A DNA stretch of 64,000 nucleotides, from the NCBI GenBank assembly GCA_031292625.1, contig JARLGU010000006.1:1-64000 (forward strand), in the 5' to 3' direction. The position numbers and the translations under genes are program-made. Below are positions 8,988 through 18,239 of this stretch, in pieces. Every line of letters starts with the position of its first letter. Position 1 is the first letter of the stretch. This stretch comes from Capsulimonadaceae bacterium. Its GTDB lineage: Bacteria; Armatimonadota; Armatimonadia; Armatimonadales; Capsulimonadaceae. The notes below the pieces were generated by a model. It saw only the letters and a list, made by a program, of their open reading frames with translations. It had not been told where the DNA came from and ran no database searches.

Positions 8988-9653
8988 ATGGGCAGACAGT
9001 GGAGCGCAACGATCGTTTTTGCGGCGGTCCTATTGCCGATCACGCTGGCAACAGCGGGGGCGGGAACATTTACGAGCAGCCGCGCTGCCCTCGACGGGAC
9101 AGGATCTTCGTACGCCGAAACAACTCTCGGGGACTTTATCGCTGACGCCGAAAGAGATCAAACGGGCGCCGACGCCGCTGTCATCTCGGCCAGCGAAATA
9201 CGTCCCATTGCCATCGCGGCAGGCCAGGTCGACATCGATCGTCTTTCAGCGGCGCTTGCCTCGCCGAGCGACACGGGCAATACGATAGTCGTCCTCAAGC
9301 TCACGGGCGCCCAGATCCGGCGAGCATTCGAGCGGGCGTTGTCCAGAGCCCCAACCCCCTACGATGGCTTCCTCCAGGTATCCGCAATCCGGGTCGTGTA
9401 CGATTCGTCCAAAGCCAGCGGCAGCCGAATTACGGAGCTTGTCATTGCTGGACATAAAGCCCTTGCGGAGCAAGCCTATCTCATCGCGACATCGCGCCAC
9501 CTGGCCGACGGCGCCCTGGGCTATTTTGACATCTGGTCGCGAAGCGACATCGTGAAAGATACCGCCGTCCCGCTGACGCGCGCGGTCGCCGACTTCGCGG
9601 CCTCAAAGCAACCGCTCGATTACCACATTGAAAGTAGAATCTCCGGTCGATGA
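8988..9653 (+). CDS. secreted lone 5'-nucleotidase C-terminal domain protein
   Basis: The protein has 221 residues; the ATG at 8988 has AGGAGA five to six bases upstream. A signal peptide (FAAVLLPITLATAGAG) is followed by a domain matching the C-terminal, substrate-binding half of 5'-nucleotidase/UshA proteins: ETTLGDFIADAERDQTGADAAV near the start, LTGAQIRRAFERAL, YDGFLQVSAIRVVYD and ATSRHLADGALGYFD. The usual N-terminal metallophosphoesterase half is absent, so it should not hydrolyse nucleotides by itself. The next gene starts four bases before its stop, which suggests translational coupling with the M28 lipoprotein. Confidence 0.8.
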   Translation: MGRQWSATIVFAAVLLPITLATAGAGTFTSSRAALDGTGSSYAETTLGDFIADAERDQTGADAAVISASEIRPIAIAAGQVDIDRLSAALASPSDTGNTIVVLKLTGAQIRRAFERALSRAPTPYDGFLQVSAIRVVYDSSKASGSRITELVIAGHKALAEQAYLIATSRHLADGALGYFDIWSRSDIVKDTAVPLTRAVADFAASKQPLDYHIESRISGR

Positions 9654-10591
9654 CCCTCAGGAACATTCTCGCAATTCTGGCCATTGCAGCCTTAATCGGC
9701 GGCTGCCGGGCCGATGTCCCGGCCGTCTCGCAAGACCGGCCCGCGAATACATCCGCCACGCGGATCGCGTTCGATGACAACCGTGCATTCAGCGATCTGA
9801 CAGCCCAGTGCGCCTTCGGGCCTCGCGTCCCCGGGACGGCAGCTCATCAGAAGTGTGCTGCGTATATCGAAGACCAGCTTAAGACCGTCGTCGATCAAGT
9901 GCGAACCCAGGACTTTACATACCAGGATCCCCATAAGAAAATCTCGATTCCGATGACCAACATTTTCGGCGTCATCAATCCGGCCGCATCCCGCAAGATC
10001 ATGCTCTGCGCCCACTGGGACACGCGTCCCACCGCCGACCAGGATTTCGATCCTGCCAACCGCTCCAAACCGATCCCGGGAGCCGACGACGGCGCATCCG
10101 GCGTGGCCGTTCTCCTCGAACTCGCAAGAGCCTTGCACAATACGCATCCGTCAGCATGCGTCATCCTGGCCTTCTGGGACGGCGAAGATTGGGGACCCGG
10201 CGAAGATAACATGTACATTGGCGCTCGCTACTTCGCTATCCATCCTGGAGCGCTTCGCCCAACGGAATCCGTTTTGATCGACATGATCGGCCAGAAGGAT
10301 CTGACCATCCCCCTGGAGCGCACCTCTGACGACCGGTTTCCGGATCTATGCCGAAAAATATGGGCGATCGCGGCCCAGATGGGCTACGGCGCCAACTTCC
10401 CCCAACGCGTCGACTACCAGATCAGCGACGATCACATTCCGCTCATTGACGCCGGGATTCCCTCGATCGACCTGATCGATTTTAACTACGCCCCGTGGCA
10501 CACGCTCGGCGACACGCCCGACAAATGCTCGCCCACATCGCTCGGCATCGTCGGCCGCGTGCTCGGCGCATATGCCCTGAGCGGCTCGTAA
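9650..10591 (+). CDS. M28-family peptidase / glutaminyl-peptide cyclotransferase-like lipoprotein
   Basis: The protein has 313 residues and starts in an ATGA overlap with the preceding gene. A hydrophobic leader ends in LIGGC (Cys19), a probable lipobox. The catalytic metal-site pattern of M28 enzymes is visible: H122 in AHWDTRP, D147 in GADDGASG, E179 in WDGEDWG and H284 in APWHTLGD. The WDGEDWG and FNYAPWHTLGDT segments are most like bacterial and animal glutaminyl cyclases, which form N-terminal pyroglutamate. A peptidase activity cannot be excluded. It probably acts in the periplasm. Confidence 0.8.
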   Translation: MTLRNILAILAIAALIGGCRADVPAVSQDRPANTSATRIAFDDNRAFSDLTAQCAFGPRVPGTAAHQKCAAYIEDQLKTVVDQVRTQDFTYQDPHKKISIPMTNIFGVINPAASRKIMLCAHWDTRPTADQDFDPANRSKPIPGADDGASGVAVLLELARALHNTHPSACVILAFWDGEDWGPGEDNMYIGARYFAIHPGALRPTESVLIDMIGQKDLTIPLERTSDDRFPDLCRKIWAIAAQMGYGANFPQRVDYQISDDHIPLIDAGIPSIDLIDFNYAPWHTLGDTPDKCSPTSLGIVGRVLGAYALSGS

Positions 10592-10632
10592 GGCGCAATT
10601 TGGTTCCCGTGTACGCGGGGTAGATTAGCAAG

Positions 10633-10680
10633 AAATACGGCGCTGACGACAGTTTTCGACCATCGTCAGCGCCGTATTTT
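10633..10680. terminator. bidirectional terminator between the M28 gene and acnA
   Basis: A perfect 17-bp stem (10633-10649 with 10663-10679) is closed by a 13-base loop. It begins AAAT and ends ATTTT, so it carries U-rich tails in both directions and suits the two convergent genes. Confidence 0.9.
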
Positions 10681-10695
10681 CATGCAGGAGATGAA

Positions 10696-13437
10696 TTACT
10701 TACACAGGTTGCGCAAAACATACGGCAAAATACCGCCATTCAGGTAGTAAAGCACTTCCTGATCCGTATCGATGCGCACGACTGCCGTGAACTCGGTCAC
10801 CGCGCCATCATCCTTCTTCGCGCGCACCGTCAGTTTCCGGCCCTTCGCGAAGAAGGTCTCGATCCCTGGCGCGAGCCCCAGGATATCGAACGTCTCGTAC
10901 CCGGTCAGACCGAGTGACTGCGCCGTCTGCCCAGATTCGAACTGCAGGGGAAGGATCCCCATCCCAACCAGGTTCGAGCGGTGAATGCGCTCGTACGACT
11001 CGGCGATCACTGCGCTCACTCCAAGCAGCTTGGGCCCCTTCGCCGCCCAGTCGCGGCTCGAGCCGGAACCGTACTCCTTGCCCGCGAGAACGATCAACGG
11101 TGTCCCAGATGCCTGATAGCGCGCGGAAGCCTCATAAATCGACGTCACCTCGCCAGTCGGCAAGTACGTCGTGACGCCGCCTTCCGTACCCGGCGCAAGC
11201 TGGTTGCGCAAACGAATGTTGGCGAACGTCCCGCGCACCATCACCTCGTGGTTGCCGCGACGCGAACCGTAGGAGTTAAAGTCCTTCGGGTCGACGCCGT
11301 GCTCGATCAAGTACTTACCGGCGGGCGAATTCACCTTAATCGACCCGGCAGGTGAAATGTGGTCGGTGGTGATGCTGTTTCCTAGAACGGCCAGAACCCG
11401 CGCCCCCGTGATCTCGTTAACCGTCGATGGCGCTTCGGGCTTGAGGTCCTCGAAATAGGGCGCTTCTTTCACGTATGTCGAATCCTGCGCCCAGACGAAA
11501 CGCTCGCCCGTTGGAATTTTGAGGTTGCGCCAGTGCTCATCGCCTTCGTAGACGCCGCTATACGTCGCCCGGAACATCTCAGCCTTCACCGCCTCAGCCA
11601 CAGTCTGCTGAACAAGGCTGTTCGATGGCCAGATATCCTTCAGGAAAACCGGCTTGCCATCCGCCCCATCGCCTAACGGCTCCGTATAGAGGTCGATATC
11701 CATGCGGCCCGCAAGCGCATAGGCCACGACGAGCGGCGGCGACATTAGATAGTTCGCCTTTACCTCGGAATTGATGCGCCCCTCAAAGTTGCGATTGCCG
11801 GACAGAACCGAGCACACGACCAGGCCGTTCTTTTCGATCGTCTGTGTAATCTCGTCGGCAAGAGGCCCGGAGTTGCCGATACAAGTCGTGCATCCATAGC
11901 CCACGGTCTGAAAACCGAGCTGATCGAGATAGCTGGTCAACCCCGCCTTCTCGTAGTACTCGGTCACCACCTTCGAGCCCGGAGCAAGCGACGTCTTCAC
12001 CCATGGCTTCGCGCTTAGCCCCTTCTCCACCGCCGCCTTCGCAAGCAGCCCGGCTGCCAGCATGACCGACGGATTCGACGTATTCGTGCAGCTCGTAATC
12101 GCCGCGATCACAACGGAACCGTTCTTCAGTGCGGCCTCGGCCTGCCCGGCTGTCAGGGCGGCGCCCGCCGGACGAACGCCCTCCGCTACGTCGACCTGCG
12201 ACGCTGCGGCCAAAGGCGTTGCCTTAGCCTTCGGTGCGGCTGGCGGAAAGGCCGCAAGGGCCTCCTCAAACGATGCCTTCGCCTGCGTAAGCAGCACGCG
12301 ATCCTGCGGACGCTTGGGGCCGGCGACACTTGGCACAACATCCGCCAAGTTCAGCGAAAGCGTATCGGAGTAGTTGGCCTCGGGCGACGACGCATCGTGG
12401 AACAATCCCTGCGCCTTCGTATAGGCCTCGACAACCGCGATCTGCTCCTCGGAGCGTCCGGTAAGGCGCAGGTACGTGAGCGTCTGTTCGTCCACCGGGA
12501 ATATCCCGCATGTTGCTCCGTACTCGGGAGCCATGTTAGCGATCGTCGAACGGTCGGCGAGCGAAAGTCCTGCGAGACCGGGACCATAGAACTCGACGAA
12601 CTTGCCGACAACGCCCTTCGCACGCAGCATCTGCGTCACGGTGAGCACCAGGTCCGTCGCCGTAGAGCCCTCCGGCAGAGTGCCGTCCAAGCGGAAACCG
12701 ATCACCTGCGGAATGAGCATCGACAAAGGTTGCCCCAGCAGCGCCGCCTCGGCTTCAATCCCGCCGACGCCCCAACCGAGCACGCCCAAGCCGTTTACCA
12801 TCGTGGTATGCGAGTCGGTGCCAACGAGCGTGTCGGGATAAAGCTGCGGAAGAGCGCCCGCGCGCGGATTGGCGAAGACGACGCGCGCCAGAAACTCAAT
12901 ATTCACCTGGTGGACGATACCCGTATCAGGCGGAACGACCTTGAAGTTCTCGAACGCCGTCTGTCCCCAGCGAAGGAATGCGTAGCGCTCCAGGTTGCGT
13001 TCGAACTCGCGCTCGGAATTGATATTCAGCGCCATCCCGGTGCCGTAAGCGTCCACCTGGACCGAGTGATCGATCACAAGCTCCGCCGGCAAAAGCGGGT
13101 TGATCTTCGCCGGGTCCGCGCCAAGGCGCGCCATCGCATCGCGCATCGCCGCAAGATCGACCATCGCCGGAACTCCGGTAAAGTCCTGCATTAACACGCG
13201 AGCGGGCATGAACGCAATCTCGCGGTTCGGCGGGTTCTTCGGATCCCAGGTCACCAGCGCCTGGATGTCCTCAGCGGTGACGGCTTTGCCATCCTCGGTG
13301 CGCAATAGGTTTTCCAACAAGATCCTGAGCGAAAACGGAAGCCGGGAGACATCCGCGCCAGCAACGCCGGACAATTTATAGATCTCGTAATCCTGTCCAG
13401 CAACACTCAGGGTGGTGCGAGAACCGAAGCTGTTCAT
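10696..13437 (-). CDS. acnA: aconitate hydratase A
   Basis: The 913-residue enzyme interconverts citrate and isocitrate in the TCA cycle. Its length and motifs fit the AcnA/IRP1 class. The three [4Fe-4S] ligands are visible as SCTNTS (Cys near 448) and [14 protein letters not shown] (Cys near 514 and 517). [39 protein letters not shown] and [20 protein letters not shown] mark the substrate-binding domains 1-4. The ATG at 13437 has GAGGT seven bases upstream. It is a single gene that ends at the shared terminator and is divergent from lexA. Confidence 0.97.
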   Translation of the reverse strand: MNSFGSRTTLSVAGQDYEIYKLSGVAGADVSRLPFSLRILLENLLRTEDGKAVTAEDIQALVTWDPKNPPNREIAFMPARVLMQDFTGVPAMVDLAAMRDAMARLGADPAKINPLLPAELVIDHSVQVDAYGTGMALNINSEREFERNLERYAFLRWGQTAFENFKVVPPDTGIVHQVNIEFLARVVFANPRAGALPQLYPDTLVGTDSHTTMVNGLGVLGWGVGGIEAEAALLGQPLSMLIPQVIGFRLDGTLPEGSTATDLVLTVTQMLRAKGVVGKFVEFYGPGLAGLSLADRSTIANMAPEYGATCGIFPVDEQTLTYLRLTGRSEEQIAVVEAYTKAQGLFHDASSPEANYSDTLSLNLADVVPSVAGPKRPQDRVLLTQAKASFEEALAAFPPAAPKAKATPLAAASQVDVAEGVRPAGAALTAGQAEAALKNGSVVIAAITSCTNTSNPSVMLAAGLLAKAAVEKGLSAKPWVKTSLAPGSKVVTEYYEKAGLTSYLDQLGFQTVGYGCTTCIGNSGPLADEITQTIEKNGLVVCSVLSGNRNFEGRINSEVKANYLMSPPLVVAYALAGRMDIDLYTEPLGDGADGKPVFLKDIWPSNSLVQQTVAEAVKAEMFRATYSGVYEGDEHWRNLKIPTGERFVWAQDSTYVKEAPYFEDLKPEAPSTVNEITGARVLAVLGNSITTDHISPAGSIKVNSPAGKYLIEHGVDPKDFNSYGSRRGNHEVMVRGTFANIRLRNQLAPGTEGGVTTYLPTGEVTSIYEASARYQASGTPLIVLAGKEYGSGSSRDWAAKGPKLLGVSAVIAESYERIHRSNLVGMGILPLQFESGQTAQSLGLTGYETFDILGLAPGIETFFAKGRKLTVRAKKDDGAVTEFTAVVRIDTDQEVLYYLNGGILPYVLRNLCK

Positions 13438-13642
13438 GATTTTGACCTCGATTGACGAATATTTTGGTTTGTCAACTATTATGAACGCACCCGCCCGAAA
13501 TAGCTATGTTTCGATCGGTGGTTTCGAGTGCATCGCAATACAAACAGCATCGGTCGCAAGTCCTTCCAGTTCGACAAGCAGCCGGGGACCTGCCCGCGCC
13601 CTGCTCGCCGCAAGCGCATCCTCCGCAAACAATTCATCAATT

Positions 13643-13672
13643 CTTGACAGTTCCTGCTAATGCGCTGTATAA
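13643..13672 (+). promoter_or_regulatory. consensus sigma-70 promoter of lexA
   Basis: A perfect TTGACA (13643-13648) and a perfect TATAAT (13667-13672) are separated by 18 bases, ~100 bases before the lexA start. The rest of the acnA-lexA gap (13438-13774) holds no gene. Confidence 0.9.
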
Positions 13673-13686
13673 TTACCGCAAGATTA

Positions 13687-13700
13687 CGAACATCCGTTGC
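13687..13700 (+). promoter_or_regulatory. candidate LexA (SOS) box
   Basis: CGAACATCCGTTGC differs at two positions from the Bacillus/Actinobacteria-type box CGAACRNRYGTTYC. It begins 15 bases after the -10 hexamer, so bound LexA would cover the transcription start, as expected for autoregulation. Confidence 0.7.
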
Positions 13701-13774
13701 CTTTGAGCAACGATAAGCCGAGGTAGACAGCGGGTAAAATCCGCTCGCCTGCCGGAATGCATGGAGAAGGACCT

Positions 13775-14404
13775 ATGGCTCGACCGATCTCACAGCGGCA
13801 GCAGGCTATTCTTGATTACATTGGAAGGCATATCGAGATCCACGGCTATCCGCCAACCGTCCGTGAAATCGGTGAAGCGGTCAATCTTTCATCGTCGAGC
13901 ACGGTACATGCGCACCTCAAGTCGCTCGAAGAGCGCGGGCTCATCCAGCGTGACGCAGTCTTGACGCGCGCAATCAAACTCAAGGAGACGCCGGAGATCT
14001 CGTTCACGACGCACCACGCTTCAGAGAGCGGCATACGCCGCGTTCCGATCGTCGGCACCGTCGCCGCCGGCAAGCCCCTTCTCGCGGTCGAGGATATCGA
14101 AGACTATTTTCCGCTTCCCGAGGATTTCATCAATGGCGAAGGCTTCATGCTGAAGGTGCGCGGCGATAGCATGGTCGACGACGGCATTCGAGACGGCGAT
14201 TTCGTCGTTGTGCGCCGCCAGCAGTCCGCCGACAATGGCGAAACCGTGGTTGCGATGATGGAAGGCGAGGCCACGTGCAAGCGGTTCTATCGCGAAAAGG
14301 ACACGGTCCGCCTGCAGCCCGCGAACGCCGCGATGGCCCCGATTTTCGTTCAATGTCCCGAGATTCTTGGCCGGGTGGTCGGAGTTGTCCGAAGAATGGC
14401 GTAA
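13775..14404 (+). CDS. lexA: LexA repressor / S24 autopeptidase
   Basis: The 209-residue repressor starts at the ATG at 13775, which has GAAGGA five bases upstream; an earlier in-frame ATG lacks that spacing. The winged-helix domain is residues 1-70 (PPTVREIGEAVNLSSSSTVHAHLKSLEERG in successive helices). The self-cleavage site Ala98-Gly99 lies in VGTVAAGKP, with catalytic Ser132 in RGDSM and Lys169 in ATCKRF. RecA-stimulated cleavage would derepress SOS genes. The promoter and candidate box just upstream suggest autoregulation. Confidence 0.97.
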   Translation: MARPISQRQQAILDYIGRHIEIHGYPPTVREIGEAVNLSSSSTVHAHLKSLEERGLIQRDAVLTRAIKLKETPEISFTTHHASESGIRRVPIVGTVAAGKPLLAVEDIEDYFPLPEDFINGEGFMLKVRGDSMVDDGIRDGDFVVVRRQQSADNGETVVAMMEGEATCKRFYREKDTVRLQPANAAMAPIFVQCPEILGRVVGVVRRMA

Positions 14405-14466
14405 CATTCTTCAATGCGCCGCACAATCAAGAAGGAGCCGCGCGTTACCGCCGAGAATAGTGCCTC

Positions 14467-14658
14467 ATGTCCATGTATGACTGTCCGATCTGCCAAAGCG
14501 TCATGGAGGAGACCGTCGTTTTTCACACCGTCTGCTGCGGTGCGCCGGTCACTGAGGATTCGTGCGACGTTTGCCCCGTGTGCGGTGAGGAAGATCCGCA
14601 ACTTGAGGACGAGGAAGTTCAACTCGTCTGTCTGAACTGCGGCCACGCGGAAGCATAG
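14467..14658 (+). CDS. small zinc-ribbon protein
   Basis: 63 residues with four paired-Cys elements: CPIC, CC, CPVCGE and CLNCGH. The spacing suggests two zinc knuckles in one compact unit, and the middle is acidic (EEDPQLEDEEVQ). It begins 62 bases after lexA on the same strand and could be co-transcribed. Function unknown; proteins of this kind often act as RNA- or protein-binding accessory factors. No strong ribosome-binding site is visible. Confidence 0.65.
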   Translation: MSMYDCPICQSVMEETVVFHTVCCGAPVTEDSCDVCPVCGEEDPQLEDEEVQLVCLNCGHAEA

Positions 14659-14689
14659 CACGGATTAGCACGCCCCTCTTCCTCCTAGA

Positions 14690-15985
14690 CTACCGGCGAG
14701 ATAGACTTGCCGCCGGTAATGGGCCAGCACGCCTTATCAGCGAAGCCGACAGTTTCGTAAGCTGAGTTCCCGGATAATAGTCCGCCAGAATGCTCGCGTA
14801 CGTCTCCGGATTGGCGCCGCTTGCGCGCGCGATCGCTCCTGCCTGGCACATGCCGAGGCCATGCCCCCACCCTTGTCCCGTAAACACAAGCGCCCTGTCG
14901 TCCCGGATCTTTACCGTAAACTTCGTGCTTCGCAAGTTGTCGACGCCGAGGATTTGCCGCAAGCGAATGCCCGTGATCGTCCGAGTGCCATCCCGTCCCG
15001 TCACCAACACCTGCAAAGCGCGACCAGACGCATCCGCCTTGGCGATTTCAACCTTGGTGATGTCACCGGTTGCATCCCCTGCATCCTGCCTGAGACGCGC
15101 GCCAAAATCGGCAGGCGATATCGCGAACGTCCAACCAGGCTTTGCGGCGCACGCCGCAGTCGCCACCGGGCGCAGGTACGGTTCGCTCGCCGGTCCCTCC
15201 GCCGTCATTCCGCCGCATTCCGTGCAGTACAGCGCGTCGATCACCGCGCCATTATAGATGAGCACCTCCCCGCGCGTCTGGTCCACGGCCTGCAGAACCG
15301 CGGGAGTCTCCGCGGAGCGCCCCATGTAGTTCTGGCATCTGTTGCTATCATCGATATCCGCGCCGTCCGCCCAGAGACGCCCCAGGTTCCGAACTGCGTA
15401 CGTTCGCGCCGCAACCGCCTGAGCCTTAAGCGCCTCGACAGGGGCGTCGCCGCCGATCTCCGGCTTGAGGACCCCGGCCAGGTAGTCCTCGATACCGATC
15501 ACGTTGACGATCCTGAGCGCTCCGCCCGAATTGACCGACACCTCCAAAACCCCTCGATAAGCAAGCCGCTTCGTTCCGGTGGCCGCTCCAATCTGGATTG
15601 AGCCGGCAGGGTCAGCCGGCGCGATACGCACCATCACGGGCAATACGTCCGCGTCGTCGGTCGAGTTCTGCCCGGCATACGCCGGGTCGACCACTTGCAA
15701 TCGTCCCGGTTCGCCGCCAGCGCCGCTTGCGGGCGACAGGGTTACGCAAAGGCTAGAGGAGGACGTCCCGCTCGCGACGAGGTTGCCTGCCTCGTCCTTT
15801 ACCGTGAACGGGCCGTCCGCGGAAACGTAGATCCGTTTAGCGCCAGAGAAAAAGCGAGCAAGAAGGACCCGGACGGCCGCTCGAACAGCCGGCGTCTGGG
15901 CGTCGACAGCCGGTTGAGCGGCACGGAGGGGCGCGCTAACGGCAAGTGTAATGAAGATCGAAATAAGGCTCGCAAGCAGGTTCAA
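14690..15985 (-). CDS. SpoIID/LytB-domain protein
   Basis: The product has 431 residues with a cleavable signal (ends near SAPLRAA). The SpoIID domain runs from ~150 to 420 with NVIGIEDYLAGVLKPEIG, EALKAQAVAARTYAVRN, ECGGMTAEG and the terminal GWGHGLGMCQAGAIARASG. SpoIID enzymes are peptidoglycan lytic transglycosylases that cut denuded glycan strands; outside sporulators, homologues act in cell separation. No sporulation genes are nearby. It converges with the zinc-ribbon gene. Confidence 0.88.
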   Translation of the reverse strand: MNLLASLISIFITLAVSAPLRAAQPAVDAQTPAVRAAVRVLLARFFSGAKRIYVSADGPFTVKDEAGNLVASGTSSSSLCVTLSPASGAGGEPGRLQVVDPAYAGQNSTDDADVLPVMVRIAPADPAGSIQIGAATGTKRLAYRGVLEVSVNSGGALRIVNVIGIEDYLAGVLKPEIGGDAPVEALKAQAVAARTYAVRNLGRLWADGADIDDSNRCQNYMGRSAETPAVLQAVDQTRGEVLIYNGAVIDALYCTECGGMTAEGPASEPYLRPVATAACAAKPGWTFAISPADFGARLRQDAGDATGDITKVEIAKADASGRALQVLVTGRDGTRTITGIRLRQILGVDNLRSTKFTVKIRDDRALVFTGQGWGHGLGMCQAGAIARASGANPETYASILADYYPGTQLTKLSASLIRRAGPLPAASLSRR

Positions 15986-16150
15986 GAGCGTGACCTGTCT
16001 AAAGATAAGGTGTCTGAAATCGCATAGCCATTATGCCCTGCGGTGCGCCTTTTGCACAAACATTTCTGGTTTTCGCGCCCCCCGCCGCGCGATACTGGCG
16101 GATCTGGATATAATCGTTACGGACTGGTCCAGCAAAGGAGAATCATTATC

Positions 16151-16534
16151 ATGTCGCAGGTCGTATACAAGGCTATTCATCCAATCGGCGAAAGCAACCC
16201 GCTCGACATGCCCGTGCGCAATATCGATACGGCCGGAGTTTGGTACGAGATGCGCTTGGAATTCCGGTCTATCGACCGCGACCAAAACCGGCGCACACTC
16301 CGAATGATGCGAGACGACGTCGTCCTTGAACTCGCTGAGAACGGCCGCGATCCGGAACAAGAGAGTTGCTATATCGAGGTAAGCGATGTTGAAGCGGCGC
16401 GAATTGAGCTCGACCAACACGAAACCAATCCAACCGAGATCCGCGACGAAAAATACGGCGACGCCAACTACCGCGTGTTCTTCATCCGGGATCCCGACGG
16501 TCTCTGTTATTGCATCGGTCAGAAGCAGCCATAA
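16151..16534 (+). CDS. VOC (glyoxalase/dioxygenase-fold) family protein
   Basis: 127 residues from the ATG at 16151, which has AAAGGAG ten bases upstream. Two beta-alpha-beta-beta-beta modules and the closing FFIRDPDGLCYCIGQ are typical of the vicinal-oxygen-chelate fold. The His and Glu metal ligands are not all obvious, so it may bind small molecules rather than catalyse. A TATAAT lies at 16109-16114 without a good -35. Stand-alone gene. Confidence 0.7.
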   Translation: MSQVVYKAIHPIGESNPLDMPVRNIDTAGVWYEMRLEFRSIDRDQNRRTLRMMRDDVVLELAENGRDPEQESCYIEVSDVEAARIELDQHETNPTEIRDEKYGDANYRVFFIRDPDGLCYCIGQKQP

Positions 16535-16722
16535 CAGTAAGCTTTACACCATTTCAAGGAGTACGCAGCCACAATTCATCATACGAGAAATTACAAGATT
16601 TACAACCAAACGACGCCGTAGATCGCGATAGTTTCCTTTCCTGCAACCGGGGGTACAAATTGCTCTTGAGGCAGGTTGTTCTGCTTCAGATTTGCATCCA
16701 GTCCAGGGGAAGGAAACACAAA

Positions 16723-17019
16723 ATGGCAAACAGTAACCGCGGATTTGCATCGATGGACGATGATAGGCAGCGGCAGATCGCTAGCAAAGGCGGCAAGGCG
16801 GCCCACCAATCCGGTCATGCGCACGAGTTCGATACCAACGAAGCCCGGGCAGCAGGCCGTAAGGGAGGGGAAACCGTCAGCCGCAACCGTGAGCATATGG
16901 CCCAAATCGGCCGCGAAGGCGGCAAGTCGCACGGAGCCGCGCGCTCAATCAACCACTTGCCGGAAGCTGCGCTTGAACAAAATGTCGGCATGGTGCGCCT
17001 GAGCCGTCCGCGAGGCTAG
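16723..17019 (+). CDS. stress-induced KGG-repeat protein
   Basis: 98 residues, hydrophilic and Gly/Lys-rich, with AAGGA nine bases before the ATG. It has the repeats GFASMDDDRQRQIASKGG, GRKGG and GREGGKSHG characteristic of the conidiation/stress-inducible KGG family (E. coli YciG-like). Such proteins accumulate under general stress or desiccation and are probably intrinsically disordered. Confidence 0.85.
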   Translation: MANSNRGFASMDDDRQRQIASKGGKAAHQSGHAHEFDTNEARAAGRKGGETVSRNREHMAQIGREGGKSHGAARSINHLPEAALEQNVGMVRLSRPRG

Positions 17020-17104
17020 CGGCAAGCGCCAACAGACCGCCCCGAAGGAGGCGCGGAGCAAACGGCGACGCACGCGCGAGCCGTTGCCCCGCGCTTCGGC
17101 GCGC

Positions 17105-18232
17105 TCACCCGACGTTTATTGCCGTCGAACGACGAGCTACGAGCGTTGCGGGCAATGTAACCATCCGCGCGGGCAACTCGGGCTGTTGCAGCCGCGACAA
17201 CATCAATTGAACCGCCGCTGAGCCTATCTGGCGGCACGGTTGGCGCATGGTTGTGAGGGGAACCGAAAGAAGCGTCGCGTATCGCACATCGTCAAACCCG
17301 GCCACGGCGATATCGTCAGGAATGCGAATGTCCATCGACGCTAGTGTTTGCATCAACAGCGCCGCCGTCCGGTCGTTCGAGCAGACGATCGCTTCCGGTC
17401 GCTCGGGCTCCAGCAGCGAGCGCGCGAATGCGGGATCCGCCGGATCGCCGAAGCGCGCCCACGAGCGCCCGCACTCGCCCCCGGCATTCAGGATCGCTTC
17501 GCGGAGACCCGCCATGCGTAAGTCGGTGGTCGAAGGGTAGCGGGGCAAGGCAACGAACCGGATATGACGGCGGCCTGATGCCAACAAGTGACGCCCGAGC
17601 TCATAGGACGCCTGGAAACTATCGATGCCAACCAGATCGTAAGGTCCGTGTTCCGGATAATCGGCGATTTCCCGGTCAAGCAAGACCACGCCGATTCCCG
17701 CAGCAGAGAGCGTCTCCGCGATACGCCGATTCACCGCCAAGCGATCATCAGCCAATTCAAGCGGCGCGAAAAAGACGCCGGCGACGCGGCGATCGACGCA
17801 ACGCCGCGCAAGCGCCTCCGCCTGCTCCACCGTAAATCCCGTGGAGTTCACGTCGTCGAGCGCCGTCTCGCCGCGAAAGACAACCAGCCCTTTCGCCTCG
17901 CACTGAGTCGTGATCTCCGCGCAGATCGGGTCCAAGATCTCTGTGTGCCCGAGGCCCGCCGCGATCAGGCCGACAACCGTCTGCGTACGAACCGCTCCGC
18001 CGCCGTCTAGCACCGAGGGATGGATATAAGTTCCCGAGCCGACGCGCCGTTCGACCAGCCCACGGTTCTGCAGCTCGATCATCGCTCGAACGACGGTCGG
18101 CCGCGACGCCGAGAACTTACGCGCCAATTCCATATCGCTCGGGAGCCGCCGCGAAGGGTCGAACTTGCGGTTGACGATCCCATCTTCCAGGTAGGCGGCT
18201 ATCACGCGGTACTGAACTTGCTTGCCGGCCAT
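17105..18232 (-). CDS. GntR-HTH / LacI-type sugar-binding hybrid transcriptional regulator
   Basis: The regulator has 375 residues. Residues 1-70 form a GntR winged helix (LPSDMELARKFSASRPTVVRAM, LVERRVGSGTYI) and residues ~80-375 form a periplasmic-binding-protein-like effector domain (VVLLDREI, CSNDRTAALLMQTL, IAVAGFDDVRYATLLSVPLTT). This is the AraR architecture; the effector is probably a mono- or disaccharide. It lies seven bases downstream of the SGNH-hydrolase gene on the same strand and presumably controls that operon or the nearby glycan genes. Confidence 0.88.
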   Translation of the reverse strand: MAGKQVQYRVIAAYLEDGIVNRKFDPSRRLPSDMELARKFSASRPTVVRAMIELQNRGLVERRVGSGTYIHPSVLDGGGAVRTQTVVGLIAAGLGHTEILDPICAEITTQCEAKGLVVFRGETALDDVNSTGFTVEQAEALARRCVDRRVAGVFFAPLELADDRLAVNRRIAETLSAAGIGVVLLDREIADYPEHGPYDLVGIDSFQASYELGRHLLASGRRHIRFVALPRYPSTTDLRMAGLREAILNAGGECGRSWARFGDPADPAFARSLLEPERPEAIVCSNDRTAALLMQTLASMDIRIPDDIAVAGFDDVRYATLLSVPLTTMRQPCRQIGSAAVQLMLSRLQQPELPARMVTLPATLVARRSTAINVG

Positions 18233-18239
18233 AATCAGC

